From Pseudomonas sp. ATCC PTA-122608 (GTDB taxonomy: Bacteria > Pseudomonadota > Gammaproteobacteria > Pseudomonadales > Pseudomonadaceae), in the NCBI RefSeq assembly GCF_001952855.1, contig NZ_LPNO01000022.1, positions 28,574 to 76,538 of the forward strand: 47,965 bases of DNA, written 5' to 3'. A program made the translations under genes and the position numbers. Below, piece after piece: positions 1 through 8,429 of this stretch. The notes beneath the pieces were generated by a model that searched no databases, was not told the origin of the DNA, and was given only the letters and a program-made list of their open reading frames with translations. Each line of letters begins with the position of its first letter. The stretch's first letter is position 1.

Positions 1-933
1 GCCCCCACCCAATTCCCCCGCCACATCGCCGTCCTGATCCTCCTCTGCATGGGCTGCGCCTTCGCCGGCAACCACATCGCCGCCCGCGTAGCCTTCGACG
101 ACGGCGCCGGAGTCCTGCTGGCAATCCTCATGCGCTCCGGCGGCACCCTGTTAGTGCTAGCGATACTGGTCCTATACCAACGCCAAAACCTCCGCCTCCC
201 CCAAGGCGCATGGCGCTGGCAAATCCTCCTGGGCCTGCTCATCGCCACCCAAAGCCTCTGCCTCTACTCCGCCGTCGCCCGCGTCCCGGTGGCGCTGGCC
301 TTATTGGTCGCCAACGTCTTCCCCATCCTGCTAGCCCTGCTCACCTGGGCACTCGGCGGTCCACGCCCCACCGCGCGCACCGCCTTGCTGATGGGCCTGA
401 TTCTGGTGGGCCTGGTCTTCGTGCTGGACGTACCCGGCCGTCTCTCCGCCAACACCACCCTCGGCCCGGAATGGCTGCTCGGCGTCTCCCTGGCCTTTTG
501 CGCCGCGTTCGTATTCGCCTGCGCGCTGTGGATCACCGACCACAAGTTGTCTCAGGTACGCGGTTCGGTGCGCAGTCTGCTGACGATTTTCATTGTGTTC
601 AGCAGCGTCAACCTCGCGGGTTTGAGCGGTGCGCTTGTCGATGGCCTGAACCTGCCGGCCACCAGTACCGGTTGGCTGGCACTGGCCACGTTGGTGGTGC
701 TGTATGGCACGGGGTTTATCGTGCTGTTCATTTCAGTGCCGCGCCTGGATATGCCGCGTAATGCGCCGGTGATGAACATTGAGCCACTGGCGACGTTGTT
801 GATGGGCTGGATCGTGCTCGACCAGATGCTCAGCGCCGGGCAGGTGGTGGGCGGGGTGATTGTGGTGACGGGGATTGTGCTGCTGACTTATCGCAAGTCT
901 GCCCCGCCTCCCGCAAAGGCGCAGGTCGCGTAA
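1..933 (+). CDS. DMT-superfamily (EamA) transporter, 5' end outside the window
   Basis: Inner-membrane drug/metabolite transporter of the EamA type, probably an exporter; the substrate cannot be read from sequence. The frame is open to base 1 with no stop (…PRHIAVLILLCMGCAFAGNHIAARVAF), so the true start lies upstream. The ATG at 49 falls inside the first membrane helix and is unlikely to be the start. The visible part holds about ten hydrophobic segments in two EamA-like repeats. The second repeat ends in an N-E-P-L-A-like block (MNIEPLATLLMGWIVLDQ), which is typical of the family. A hairpin just after the stop probably ends the transcript. Confidence 0.9.
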   Translation, partial: APTQFPRHIAVLILLCMGCAFAGNHIAARVAFDDGAGVLLAILMRSGGTLLVLAILVLYQRQNLRLPQGAWRWQILLGLLIATQSLCLYSAVARVPVALALLVANVFPILLALLTWALGGPRPTARTALLMGLILVGLVFVLDVPGRLSANTTLGPEWLLGVSLAFCAAFVFACALWITDHKLSQVRGSVRSLLTIFIVFSSVNLAGLSGALVDGLNLPATSTGWLALATLVVLYGTGFIVLFISVPRLDMPRNAPVMNIEPLATLLMGWIVLDQMLSAGQVVGGVIVVTGIVLLTYRKSAPPPAKAQVA

Positions 934-949
934 GTCGAGAGGCGGGACG

Positions 950-990
950 AAAAGGGACGGATCCATTGTTAATGAAGCCGTCCCCTTTAT
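950..990. terminator. Hairpin downstream of the DMT gene, possible bidirectional terminator
   Basis: Arms aaaagggacgg (950-960) and ccgtcccctttat (978-990) pair over at least 7 G/C-rich base pairs plus flanking A/T pairs, with a 17-nt loop. It lies between the converging DMT gene and the GNAT gene. T-rich sequence on either strand fits termination in both directions. Confidence 0.55.
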
Positions 991-1055
991 TTGCTGGTTT
1001 CAGGCTAGCGCTTAGAGTCGCTGATGAGCGGAAATTCCTGCATCCCTTCAACCCA

Positions 1056-1559
1056 CTAACGCGCCGGGCCGCTCTCCGTAAGATTCTGGCGGACGTAATA
1101 ATTGTCGAACTCACTGCTTTCGACGAACTGGAAACCATGGCGGGTGTAAAAACGATTCGAGGCGCTTTCTTTGAGGGCACCTACTTTAATCGGGAGTGCA
1201 GCCGCATCCGCTACTTTGAAAATCTGAGTGAGCACAGCAGAGCCGATCCCTGATCCTTGCGCGCTCGGCCTCACGTATAGGTGGTCGAGCACGAGTTCAT
1301 TGGGGTGATGCTTGACCACTACAAAGCCAACCCTCTCCCCAGACACCTCAATGTGATGTGTGCTGTGGACTTCAAAACCGCTAACAAATCGCTCGCGCGC
1401 CCGTACCGGATCAAATCGCCCGACGCGCTCCAGGCTTTCGCGCATGGCCTCAATTCGAAGGGCAACAAGGTCGTCCAAGTCGCTTTGTTGAGCGCGGACT
1501 AACGTCACTGGGGCGTTTTGATTGGGTTTGATGGGCATAGGTTGCGCTTCGCCTGGCAT
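1056..1559 (-). CDS. GNAT-family N-acetyltransferase
   Basis: Predicted cytoplasmic acetyl-CoA-dependent N-acetyltransferase of about 160 residues. The acetyl-CoA loop is visible as QGSGIG in the block LYVRPSAQGSGIGSAVL. It is followed by the family's usual C-terminal asparagine/tyrosine region (ESASNRFYTRHGFQ). The first ATG (1559) has no clear ribosome site; an in-frame ATG at 1538 gives MPIKPNQN and is equally possible. It stands alone between the DMT gene and the lipoprotein pair. The substrate is unknown; small molecules or antibiotics are common for this family. Confidence 0.85.
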   Translation of the reverse strand: MPGEAQPMPIKPNQNAPVTLVRAQQSDLDDLVALRIEAMRESLERVGRFDPVRARERFVSGFEVHSTHHIEVSGERVGFVVVKHHPNELVLDHLYVRPSAQGSGIGSAVLTQIFKVADAAALPIKVGALKESASNRFYTRHGFQFVESSEFDNYYVRQNLTESGPAR

Positions 1560-1722
1560 GCTGGGATGGCCAGTATAGGAAGATCAGATCACGTCTCACG
1601 ATTTTCTATCGTGGTCACGCTCTCCAATGCAGCCCCGTAGGGCTGGTCGGATTTTCCCTCAACAATCTATCCTGCCACGGCAGGCTTGGAACGAGGCTGG
1701 CCGGAGCATGGGTTACGCATGG

Positions 1723-2244
1723 CTACGGTGCGGTTGCCGGCAGCTCCTGGCACCACTTGATAGAACGCAACGCTTCCTCGGCAGGCACAAGCGCGTAGCG
1801 CGAGTAAAACATTGTTCCACCGAAACGACCCTCATCTACTTCGCCCAAGGTCTGTCCGTCCTTGTAGACAGAAGTGCTGAGTTGGTCTGCGATGTAATAC
1901 ACCTTTCCATTCTCGACGGTGATATCGAAACGTTTGTTAACCATACCGCTGATGATAGGTGGCGAGGTGGAGGCGACGCTGTGCTTGCCGGCGGGAATGC
2001 CGGCTTTGAAAAAACTACCGGAGGGCAAGCTGCCGATGGCGCGGCCATCGACCAGAATGGTCGGGGCGACCCCGTTACCGATGCTGGCCGACGTGCGATA
2101 GAAGTACACCGTGGCCTCGTTCGGACGGGGTTCTGCCGGTGACGTAAAGAATGGTTGGCCTGTCAGGTCCGGACCGCTGATACAGCCGGTCAGTGAGGCC
2201 AGGGCCGCGAACAGGCTGGCCCAGAGTAGCGTGCAGCGCTTCAT
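1723..2244 (-). CDS. DUF2846-type lipoprotein
   Basis: Predicted outer-membrane or periplasmic lipoprotein of 173 residues. It has a lipoprotein signal peptide with lipobox L-T-G-C21. The body resembles DUF2846 proteins: a strand ATVYFYR, a ligand-like segment ILVDGRAIGSLPSGSFF, then AGKHSV and a late VYYIAD strand. The function of the family is not established. It lies 65 bp downstream of a second lipoprotein gene of similar architecture on the same strand, so the two probably form an operon and may be distant paralogues. No strong terminator is visible after it, only short hairpins near 1631-1684. Confidence 0.8.
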   Translation of the reverse strand: MKRCTLLWASLFAALASLTGCISGPDLTGQPFFTSPAEPRPNEATVYFYRTSASIGNGVAPTILVDGRAIGSLPSGSFFKAGIPAGKHSVASTSPPIISGMVNKRFDITVENGKVYYIADQLSTSVYKDGQTLGEVDEGRFGGTMFYSRYALVPAEEALRSIKWCQELPATAP

Positions 2245-2309
2245 GGCATGGAACTCCTTGAACTTGGATCAATGGGCGGCGGTATCGGTGACTGTCACCG
2301 GTACCGGAT

Positions 2310-2909
2310 TCAGAGCGTGCAGAGCCCTTTACCGAAGTCAGTGGCATCAGAACTCGGCCAAGGCGCAAAACCGCTCTTTGCCGTCAAATTCACGATGTTG
2401 CGGTCCTTGAGCATCCGGTACTTGCGCTTCAGCTCCTCCACAGTGTTCTCGGCGTTATTCACGTTGGACAGGCAGAAGCGCAGGGCATCGGCGCGCAGAT
2501 CGCCGATATAGAGGGTTTCCCCGGCCTTCACCGAGAACACCGCAGGCACAGGGCGCGGCATGGATCTTCCCGCGTAATACACGTAACTCCACTGCGTGTA
2601 CTCATACTCACCAGGCGGCACTTCATACATGAAGAAATGGCCCAGTATATTTGGTGACGGCTGGTCATCTTCATTGCCCAAGGTCGTCAGCCGCAGTACG
2701 GTGCCGGGCCCTCCCTTTTGCCTGATCTCAACCACCAGCCCATGCGGCTGCATCAGATAGCTCTCACCAATCGAACCCACGATGATCGCCTTACTCGGGT
2801 CCGGTGCGTGCTTGCCGTCGTAGCGCGACGTCGCGCACCCGGACAGAAGGGTCGCGCAGAGTGCAACCGCGCCCCAGACGAGATATTTTTTGCTGACTTT
2901 CCCTAGCAT
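2310..2909 (-). CDS. Lipoprotein, DUF2846-like
   Basis: Predicted lipoprotein of 199 residues with an N-terminal signal and lipobox L-S-G-C25 (TLLSGCATSR). After an extended linker comes a beta-rich domain (GSIGESYLMQPHGLVVEIRQ … HFFMYEVPPGEYEYTQW … VKAGETLYIGDL). Its PPGEYEY and ETLYIGDL pieces recall the DUF2846/carboxypeptidase-like beta-sandwich of cell-envelope lipoproteins. It is the first gene of a likely two-gene lipoprotein operon. Function unknown. The first Met (2909) begins a standard signal peptide, so that start is favoured. Confidence 0.75.
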   Translation of the reverse strand: MLGKVSKKYLVWGAVALCATLLSGCATSRYDGKHAPDPSKAIIVGSIGESYLMQPHGLVVEIRQKGGPGTVLRLTTLGNEDDQPSPNILGHFFMYEVPPGEYEYTQWSYVYYAGRSMPRPVPAVFSVKAGETLYIGDLRADALRFCLSNVNNAENTVEELKRKYRMLKDRNIVNLTAKSGFAPWPSSDATDFGKGLCTL

Positions 2910-3280
2910 TGGTCTTTTTTCCGATCAGTAATCTTGCAGTTCGTAGATCCCAGCCGAGCGAACCAAAAGTACGCACACTTGGTCCATGGTTGCCGGCTCG
3001 TCCGGACCTATTGTCCAGCTACCAGCACCTTGATAACAACCCACTCTTGACCAATCAACGCCAGGCTCCTCGACCGCGAAGCGCCCTGCCCTGGCTAATG
3101 ACTAACCCTGCAACTCACTAGCCCGATGACTCGCCGCATAGGGCGTCGAGAAGCTTGGCGCGGACGACTAAAGCGGTGATTGCTTTCGGCCAGAAGCCGC
3201 CGCTCGAACGCATCGACGAAAACTCGGGCGACTCAGCTTCTGTTGATTAACGCGCTGTCTTCGATAAGGCCGCATGCAAT
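2910..3280. other. Intergenic stretch without a gene
   Basis: This gap upstream of the lipoprotein operon shows no convincing reading frame. Bases 3160-3215 (aaagcggtgattgctttcgg followed by ccagaagccgccgctcg) resemble the short degenerate intergenic repeats scattered in fluorescent pseudomonads. That assignment is by eye only. Otherwise I see nothing in it. Confidence 0.4.
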
Positions 3281-3304
3281 AAGCCCTGGCATATACCAGG
3301 GCTT
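3281..3304 (-). terminator. Rho-independent terminator after the NADAR gene
   Basis: A perfect 9-bp stem aagccctgg / ccagggctt encloses a 6-nt loop (catata) and is flanked by T-rich sequence on the plus side and TTATTG on the minus side. It lies 30 bp past the stop of the minus-strand NADAR gene, so it most likely ends that transcript. Confidence 0.75.
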
Positions 3305-3333
3305 TTGCGTTTTCCGTGAGTAAGGTAAGGGCA

Positions 3334-3897
3334 CTACCTTGGGGTTGGCAGACTTGTCCCATCCCGCACCTGCATCAGCGCAAATCCCAGCAGATTCAAA
3401 CCTTTCCACAGATTCGGATTGTTCACATCCGCGTTGTCCTGTGCGAGCCCTATCCCCCAGATGTTATCAACCGGGCTGGCTTCGACAATAACCCGCGAAC
3501 CGGTTTGTAGAAGGTATTCGTTCAACGGTGGATTCTGAGAGAACTTAGCCTGGTTCGCTCGAACGACGATGTCGTATCTGTGTTGCAGCCAAACCTTGTC
3601 ATTGAATCCGCGCACGTTGCGGCCAAGTGCTTTGGCGGCATTAGGTGTAGGAGCGCAGAGCACCTGCGCACGGATTTCCTGATCGTCGAACAAAGCCGCT
3701 TTCTCGGCCATCATGAAGTGTTCGGCTGTAGGGTAATGTTGCCCCTCGACAATGAACCCAGCCTCGAACCATTGGCTGAAGCACGAAGCGGTGACGGCCG
3801 TTTTGCTGCGTTGGTGCCCCCAGAAAAACGTAAAACTCAGCTGTTCTCCAGAATTGAAACGGGCGCAAAGTTCTTTCAGGTGTTCAGAGTCGTTCAA
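3334..3897 (-). CDS. NADAR-family ADP-ribose glycosidase (DUF1768)
   Basis: Protein of 187 residues with NADAR signatures: FTFFWGH near the N-terminus, CFSQWF, the block YPTAEHFMMAEKAALFDD, the KALGRNVRGFNDKVW segment, and the C-terminal VEASPVDNIWGIGL with its conserved Glu, Asp and Trp. Characterised NADAR proteins remove ADP-ribose from modified guanine in nucleic acid, and relatives occur next to DarT-like toxins. Others act on riboflavin-pathway intermediates. No toxin or riboflavin gene is next to it here, so it is probably a free-standing housekeeping or immunity-type glycosidase. A strong terminator follows it. Confidence 0.9.
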   Translation of the reverse strand: MNDSEHLKELCARFNSGEQLSFTFFWGHQRSKTAVTASCFSQWFEAGFIVEGQHYPTAEHFMMAEKAALFDDQEIRAQVLCAPTPNAAKALGRNVRGFNDKVWLQHRYDIVVRANQAKFSQNPPLNEYLLQTGSRVIVEASPVDNIWGIGLAQDNADVNNPNLWKGLNLLGFALMQVRDGTSLPTPR

Positions 3898-4239
3898 TGA
3901 AATATCCTCGCTAACTAAGGGACGAAGTTACAGCTACTGTGCTGACCAGGGCAACCACGAAGCTTCGTAGATCGAACGTCCACCGATTGACGCTTACGCG
4001 CACACTCTCGCCTCCCCTATCGCATTCCTGTCGAATACTTGCCTAATCCTCCGACCTTTCACCCTCCGCATAGCGCCCCCCTGACCTACGGTCTAGAGTC
4101 AATCCAAACGCCAGCTAAACTACTCAAACCACGTGCGCGTGAACCATAACGGGCCAACGATGCCCTGCGGCGAAGCCCCACTTCACCGCCCAAAAATACT
4201 AAAAAAATGCAAAACCAACCGATGATCAGCGGGTGAGCC
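3898..4239. other. Promoter-bearing gap between NADAR and the molybdenum hydroxylase operon
   Basis: No gene is seen. The stretch must hold the divergent promoters of the NADAR gene and the hydroxylase operon. The segment cctgtcgaatacttgcctaa near 4029-4049 resembles sequences I associate with AraC-controlled promoters in pseudomonads, but I cannot confirm this. No clear sigma-70 hexamer pair with 17-bp spacing was found. Confidence 0.3.
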
Positions 4240-4692
4240 ATGGAATTACGAATTAACCAGCAGACCCACCAAGTCGATGCAGAACCCGACACGCCTCTGC
4301 TCTGGGTCATCCGCGACAACCTGGGCATGACCGGCACCAAATATGGCTGCGGTCTGGCGCAGTGCGGTGCGTGTTCGGTGCTTGTGGACGGCAACGTGGT
4401 GCGTTCCTGCGTCACGCCGGTCTCCGGGGTGGTCGGTCGGGAGATCACGACCATCGAGGCGATCGAGTCGGATGATGTCGGTAAGCGGGTGGTGGCGACC
4501 TGGGTCGAGTATCAGGTCGCTCAATGCGGTTACTGCCAGTCCGGCCAGGTGATGGCGGCGACGGCGCTGCTCAAGCAAACGCCCAAGCCGACTGATGCGC
4601 AGATCGACGCGGCGATGGTCAATCTCTGCCGCTGTGGCACCTATAACGCGATTCATGCGGCGGTGCATGACCTTGCGAAGGGAGAGGCCTGA
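4240..4692 (+). CDS. [2Fe-2S] subunit of a molybdenum hydroxylase (isoquinoline 1-oxidoreductase alpha type)
   Basis: Small electron-transfer subunit of the xanthine-oxidase family, 150 residues. The plant-ferredoxin-type cluster ligands are C37, C42, C45 and C57 (YGCGLAQCGACSVLVDG). The second cluster, in the helical C-terminal domain, uses C96, C99, C130 and C132 (QCGYCQSG; NLCRCGTY). It carries electrons from the molybdenum site of the following subunit. It has no signal peptide of its own and would be co-exported with its Tat-bearing partner. Its stop overlaps the start of the next gene (ATGA), so the two are translationally coupled. Length and motifs match the IorA/AldF group. Confidence 0.93.
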   Translation: MELRINQQTHQVDAEPDTPLLWVIRDNLGMTGTKYGCGLAQCGACSVLVDGNVVRSCVTPVSGVVGREITTIEAIESDDVGKRVVATWVEYQVAQCGYCQSGQVMAATALLKQTPKPTDAQIDAAMVNLCRCGTYNAIHAAVHDLAKGEA

Positions 4693-6944
4693 TGAACGTT
4701 CGCATTGATCCCGCTGCCCTGCCTTTGGTCGCGGCGTTGAATGACCCGGTGAACCTGTCCCGCCGTCGTTTCCTGGCCAGTACGGCCGTGGGTGCGTTAG
4801 TGATTGGCTTTGGTCTGCCGTTGGGTTCTGGCCGGGTGCAGGCGGCCACTGCTGCGGCGGCTGGTGAGCGCGGTACGCAGGTGCCGGCGTTCCTGGAGAT
4901 TCGTCCAGATAACACGATTCGCTTGCTCAGCCCCTTTATCGAAGGCGGCCAGGGCACGTTTACGGCGATGGCGCAGATTGTCGGCGAGGAGTTGGACGCC
5001 GACCCGGCCACTTTCCTGGTTGAGTGCGCCCCGCCCGGCGAAGCCTTTGTGGTGATGGAAAATGGCATGCGGATCACCGGCGGCAGTATGTCGGTGCGCA
5101 TGAGTTACCCGACGATGCGCCGGCTGGGTGCATTGGCCCGGGCGATGTTGCTGGAGGCTGGGGCGCAGGCGTTGAAGGTGCCGGTGGGTGAGTTGTCGAC
5201 CGAGCCGGGCAAGGTGGTACACGCGGCGTCCGGGCGTTCCCTTACCTATGGCGAGTTGGCCGGGCGTGCGATGGACCTGCCGGTGCCAGACGTGGCCAGC
5301 GTGAAGCTGCGGGATCCGAGCCAGTTCCGTTGGATCGGCAAGCCGGTGAAGCGTCTGGATGCGTATGACAAGTCCACCGGCAAGGCGCTGTACAGCATTG
5401 ATATGAAGGTCGACGGCATGCTCCACGCGGCGGTGCAGCATGCGCCCCGGTTGGGCATGACGGTGGGTAGCCTGCGCAATGAGGACCAGGTCAAGGCCAT
5501 GCCGGGGGTGCATTCGGTGCATCGCCTGCCGGGTGCGGTGGCGGTGGTGGCTGAGCGTTGGTGGCATGCCAAGCGTGCGGTGGAGTCGATTCAGGTGGAT
5601 TGGCTGGAGCCGACGGCGGATTCGAAAGTGCGCGGGATGCCGAAGGACTTTTCCAGCGACGAGCATTTCAAGCGCCTGGCCGCAGAAACCGGCCCGGCCC
5701 GGGATGATGAGAACGAGGGTGATGTGGCCGGCACGCTGGCCAATGCCAAGACCAAGATCGAGGCCACTTACCACAACCAGTATCTGCACCATGCGCAGCT
5801 GGAGCCGCCTTCGGCGCTGGCGCGTTTCAATCCTGATGGTTCGCTGGACATATGGCTGCCGAATCAGGCACAGGATATGTTCCTGGCCGATATCGCCAAG
5901 CGCACCGGCCTGGACCCGTCGAGGATTAACCTGCATTCGCCGCTGTTGGGTGGGTTTTTCGGCCGGCATTTTCTGTATGACTCGGCCAGCCCTTACCCAC
6001 AGGCCATTGAGTTGGCCAAGGCGGTCGGGCGCCCGGTGAAGTTGATCTGGAGCCGTGAAGAAGAGTTTCTGCGGGATGTGCTGCGTCCTGTCGCGGCGGT
6101 GAATTTCCGTGGGGCGCTGGACAGTGATGGCTGGCCGGTGGCGATTGAAGCGGTGAGTGCCACGGAGGGGCCGACCGAGGCTCTGGCCGGTAAACAGGGC
6201 GAGAAGCTCGACCCGACGGCGCTGGAGGGGTTGTCCGGGAAGTCGTATGCGATTCCCAACAAGCGCATCGCGCAGATTTATGTGAAGGGCCCGGTGATGC
6301 TGGGTTACTGGCGCTCGGTGGGTAACTCGCTGAATGACTTTTTCTATGAAGCCTTTCTGGATGAACTGGCTGACAAGGGCGGTAAAGACCCGTTCGAGTT
6401 GCGCCTGCATCTGTTGCGGGATAACCAGCGGTTGACCACGCTGCTGAAGGCGGTGGGCGAGTTGTCGGGGGGCTGGAAACGTGGCCCGTTTACCGCCGAA
6501 GACGGCAGCAAGCGCGCCCGTGGTGTGGCGATGGCGTCGCCGTTCGGCACGCAGACGGCGGTGATCGCCGAGGTGTCGATCGAGAACGGGCAGGTCAAGG
6601 TGCATGACATCTGGCAGGCGATCGACCCGGGCAGCATCGTCAACCCGGCGATTGTCGAGGCGCAGGTGCATGGGGCAGTGTCGCTGGGCTTGTCCCAGGT
6701 GCTGTTGGAAGAGGCGGTGTATGTGGACGGCTTGCCTCGGGCGCGTAACTACGATTTGTATCCGGTGCTGCCGCCTTCGCGGATGGCGCGGGTGCATGTG
6801 CGCGTGATCGAGAGCGGGGAAAAAATGGGTGGCATCGGCGAACCGCCGCTGCCAGCCGTGGCACCTGCCGTGGCCAACGCCGTGGCGACCTTGACGGGGC
6901 AGCGCATTCGCAGCATGCCGTTAAGCCGCTACTCCTTCACCTGA
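4692..6944 (+). CDS. Molybdopterin-binding subunit of a molybdenum hydroxylase (isoquinoline 1-oxidoreductase beta / aldehyde dehydrogenase type)
   Basis: Large catalytic subunit of 750 residues. A twin-arginine signal is visible (SRRRFLAS, residues 23-30, followed by a hydrophobic stretch and a cleavage-like RVQA near 48-51), so the enzyme is folded with cofactor and exported to the periplasm. The body shows the IorB pattern of two molybdopterin-binding halves, with GGQGTFTAMAQIV near the N-terminus, GGFFGRHF in the middle and GGIGEPPLPAVAPAVANA at the C-terminus. The last carries the conserved Glu of the xanthine-oxidase family active site. The substrate is unknown: isoquinoline-like heterocycles and aldehydes are the main options. 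The cytochrome gene 17 bp downstream argues for a respiratory enzyme like acetic-acid-bacterial aldehyde dehydrogenase. Confidence 0.92.
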   Translation: MNVRIDPAALPLVAALNDPVNLSRRRFLASTAVGALVIGFGLPLGSGRVQAATAAAAGERGTQVPAFLEIRPDNTIRLLSPFIEGGQGTFTAMAQIVGEELDADPATFLVECAPPGEAFVVMENGMRITGGSMSVRMSYPTMRRLGALARAMLLEAGAQALKVPVGELSTEPGKVVHAASGRSLTYGELAGRAMDLPVPDVASVKLRDPSQFRWIGKPVKRLDAYDKSTGKALYSIDMKVDGMLHAAVQHAPRLGMTVGSLRNEDQVKAMPGVHSVHRLPGAVAVVAERWWHAKRAVESIQVDWLEPTADSKVRGMPKDFSSDEHFKRLAAETGPARDDENEGDVAGTLANAKTKIEATYHNQYLHHAQLEPPSALARFNPDGSLDIWLPNQAQDMFLADIAKRTGLDPSRINLHSPLLGGFFGRHFLYDSASPYPQAIELAKAVGRPVKLIWSREEEFLRDVLRPVAAVNFRGALDSDGWPVAIEAVSATEGPTEALAGKQGEKLDPTALEGLSGKSYAIPNKRIAQIYVKGPVMLGYWRSVGNSLNDFFYEAFLDELADKGGKDPFELRLHLLRDNQRLTTLLKAVGELSGGWKRGPFTAEDGSKRARGVAMASPFGTQTAVIAEVSIENGQVKVHDIWQAIDPGSIVNPAIVEAQVHGAVSLGLSQVLLEEAVYVDGLPRARNYDLYPVLPPSRMARVHVRVIESGEKMGGIGEPPLPAVAPAVANAVATLTGQRIRSMPLSRYSFT

Positions 6945-6961
6945 CCGGGGCCTGAGCACTT

Positions 6962-8305
6962 ATGAACAACCGTCGATTCGCAAGAACCGTTGGCTGGCTG
7001 GCGCTGCCGTGCCTGGTCGCGGCAGGCCTGTTGGCCTGGTATGTCACCCGTGAGCCGGTTTCGCCGCTGGGCGCCGAGCCTGTCGCCGCAGACCCGGCGC
7101 TGATCGCCAGAGGCGAGTATGTCGCCCGGCTCAGCGACTGTGTGGCGTGCCACAGCGTGCCCAACGGCAAGCCCTTTGCCGGTGGGCTGGAAATGGCCAC
7201 GCCGCTGGGGGCGATCCATGCCACTAACGTCACACCAGACCCGGAAACGGGTATCGGCCACTACAGCCTCGCCGACTTCGACCGCGCGGTGCGCCAGGGT
7301 GTCGCGCCGGGGGGGCGTCGGCTGTATCCGGCGATGCCGTATCCGTCCTACGCCAAGCTCAGCGACGATGATGTGCGCGCGTTGTATGCGTTCTTCATGA
7401 AGGGCGTGGCGCCGGTGCGGCAGGCGAATATCAAGAGTTCGATCCCGTGGCCATTGAATATGCGCTGGCCCATCGCGCTGTGGAATGGCGTGTTTACCGA
7501 CAGCAAGCCCTACGTAGCGAAGGCTGGGAAGGATGAGCTGTGGAACCGCGGCGCCTACATCGTGCAGGGGCCGGGGCATTGCGGCAGTTGCCACACGCCA
7601 CGGGGCTTGGCCTTTAACGAGAAGGCGCTGGATGAGAGCGGTAAACCGTATCTGGCCGGTGGCTTGTTGGATGGCTGGTACGCACCGAGCCTGCGGGACG
7701 ATCACAACACGGGCCTGGGGCGCTGGAGTGAGCCGGAGGTGGTGCAATTCCTGAAGACCGGTCGCAATAAACATGCGGTGGTTTATGGGTCGATGACCGA
7801 GGCGTTCAACAACTCCACGCAGTTCATGACCGACGATGACCTGGCGGCGATTGCGCGGTATCTCAGGTCGTTGCCGGGGGACGAGCAGCGTGATGGTAAG
7901 GCCTGGCAGTATCAGGCAGTGTCGGCTGCGGAACGCCTGGATGCACCGGGCGCCCATACCTATGTGACCCGTTGTGCGTCGTGCCACGGGTTGGAAGGTA
8001 AAGGGCAACCGGACTGGATGCCGCCGCTGGCGGGTGCTACTTCGGCGTTGGCCAAGGAGAATGCTTCGGCGATCAATATCACCTTGAATGGCTCGCAGCG
8101 GGTGGTGGCGGCGAATGTGGCGGATGCTTATCGCATGCCGGCGTTCAGGGAGCAGTTGTCGGATCAGGAGATTGCCGAGGTGCTGACGTTTGTGCGCGGT
8201 ACCTGGGGCAATCAGGGCGGTGCGGTGGATGCGAAGGCAGTGGGCAAGTTGCGTGAGCACACCGGCCCGGCGAGCAGTAGCCCGATTATTCTGCAGATGC
8301 GCTGA
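6962..8305 (+). CDS. Three-haem cytochrome c subunit of the molybdenum hydroxylase
   Basis: Membrane-anchored periplasmic cytochrome of 447 residues. An uncleaved N-terminal anchor is likely (residues about 9-27). Three c-type haem sites are visible: C60-V-A-C63-H64, C207-G-S-C210-H211 and C338-A-S-C341-H342. Each domain has downstream Met residues as possible sixth ligands. This is the layout of the AdhB / gluconate dehydrogenase cytochrome family. It follows the catalytic subunit by 17 bp and should pass electrons from the 2Fe-2S subunit to ubiquinone or a terminal oxidase. It is the last gene of the operon; a REP doublet separates it from convergent msrA. Confidence 0.93.
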   Translation: MNNRRFARTVGWLALPCLVAAGLLAWYVTREPVSPLGAEPVAADPALIARGEYVARLSDCVACHSVPNGKPFAGGLEMATPLGAIHATNVTPDPETGIGHYSLADFDRAVRQGVAPGGRRLYPAMPYPSYAKLSDDDVRALYAFFMKGVAPVRQANIKSSIPWPLNMRWPIALWNGVFTDSKPYVAKAGKDELWNRGAYIVQGPGHCGSCHTPRGLAFNEKALDESGKPYLAGGLLDGWYAPSLRDDHNTGLGRWSEPEVVQFLKTGRNKHAVVYGSMTEAFNNSTQFMTDDDLAAIARYLRSLPGDEQRDGKAWQYQAVSAAERLDAPGAHTYVTRCASCHGLEGKGQPDWMPPLAGATSALAKENASAINITLNGSQRVVAANVADAYRMPAFREQLSDQEIAEVLTFVRGTWGNQGGAVDAKAVGKLREHTGPASSSPIILQMR

Positions 8306-8337
8306 GGGGATAGGAGATTTTGTAGGAGAGGGCCTTG

Positions 8338-8426
8338 TGTGGGAGCTGGCTGCCTGCGATGGCGGCGCATCAGTCGATAATTGATTCGACTGGGCCACCG
8401 CTATCGCAGGCAAGCCAGCTCCCACA
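8338..8426. repeat. REP doublet between the cytochrome gene and msrA
   Basis: Inverted copies of a Pseudomonas REP: tgtgggagctggctgcctgc (from 8338) and gcaggcaagccagctcccaca (ending 8426), about 40 bp apart. Such REP doublets are mobilised by RAYT transposases elsewhere in the genome. Here it sits between two convergent genes and may also stabilise mRNA ends. Confidence 0.85.
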
Positions 8427-8429
8427 TTT

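Noticed and set aside
4797..6797. 666-codon minus-strand frame opposite the molybdopterin subunit
   Set aside because: High-GC antisense shadow; His/Arg/Gln-rich product with no recognisable domain, while the plus frame has a full family match.
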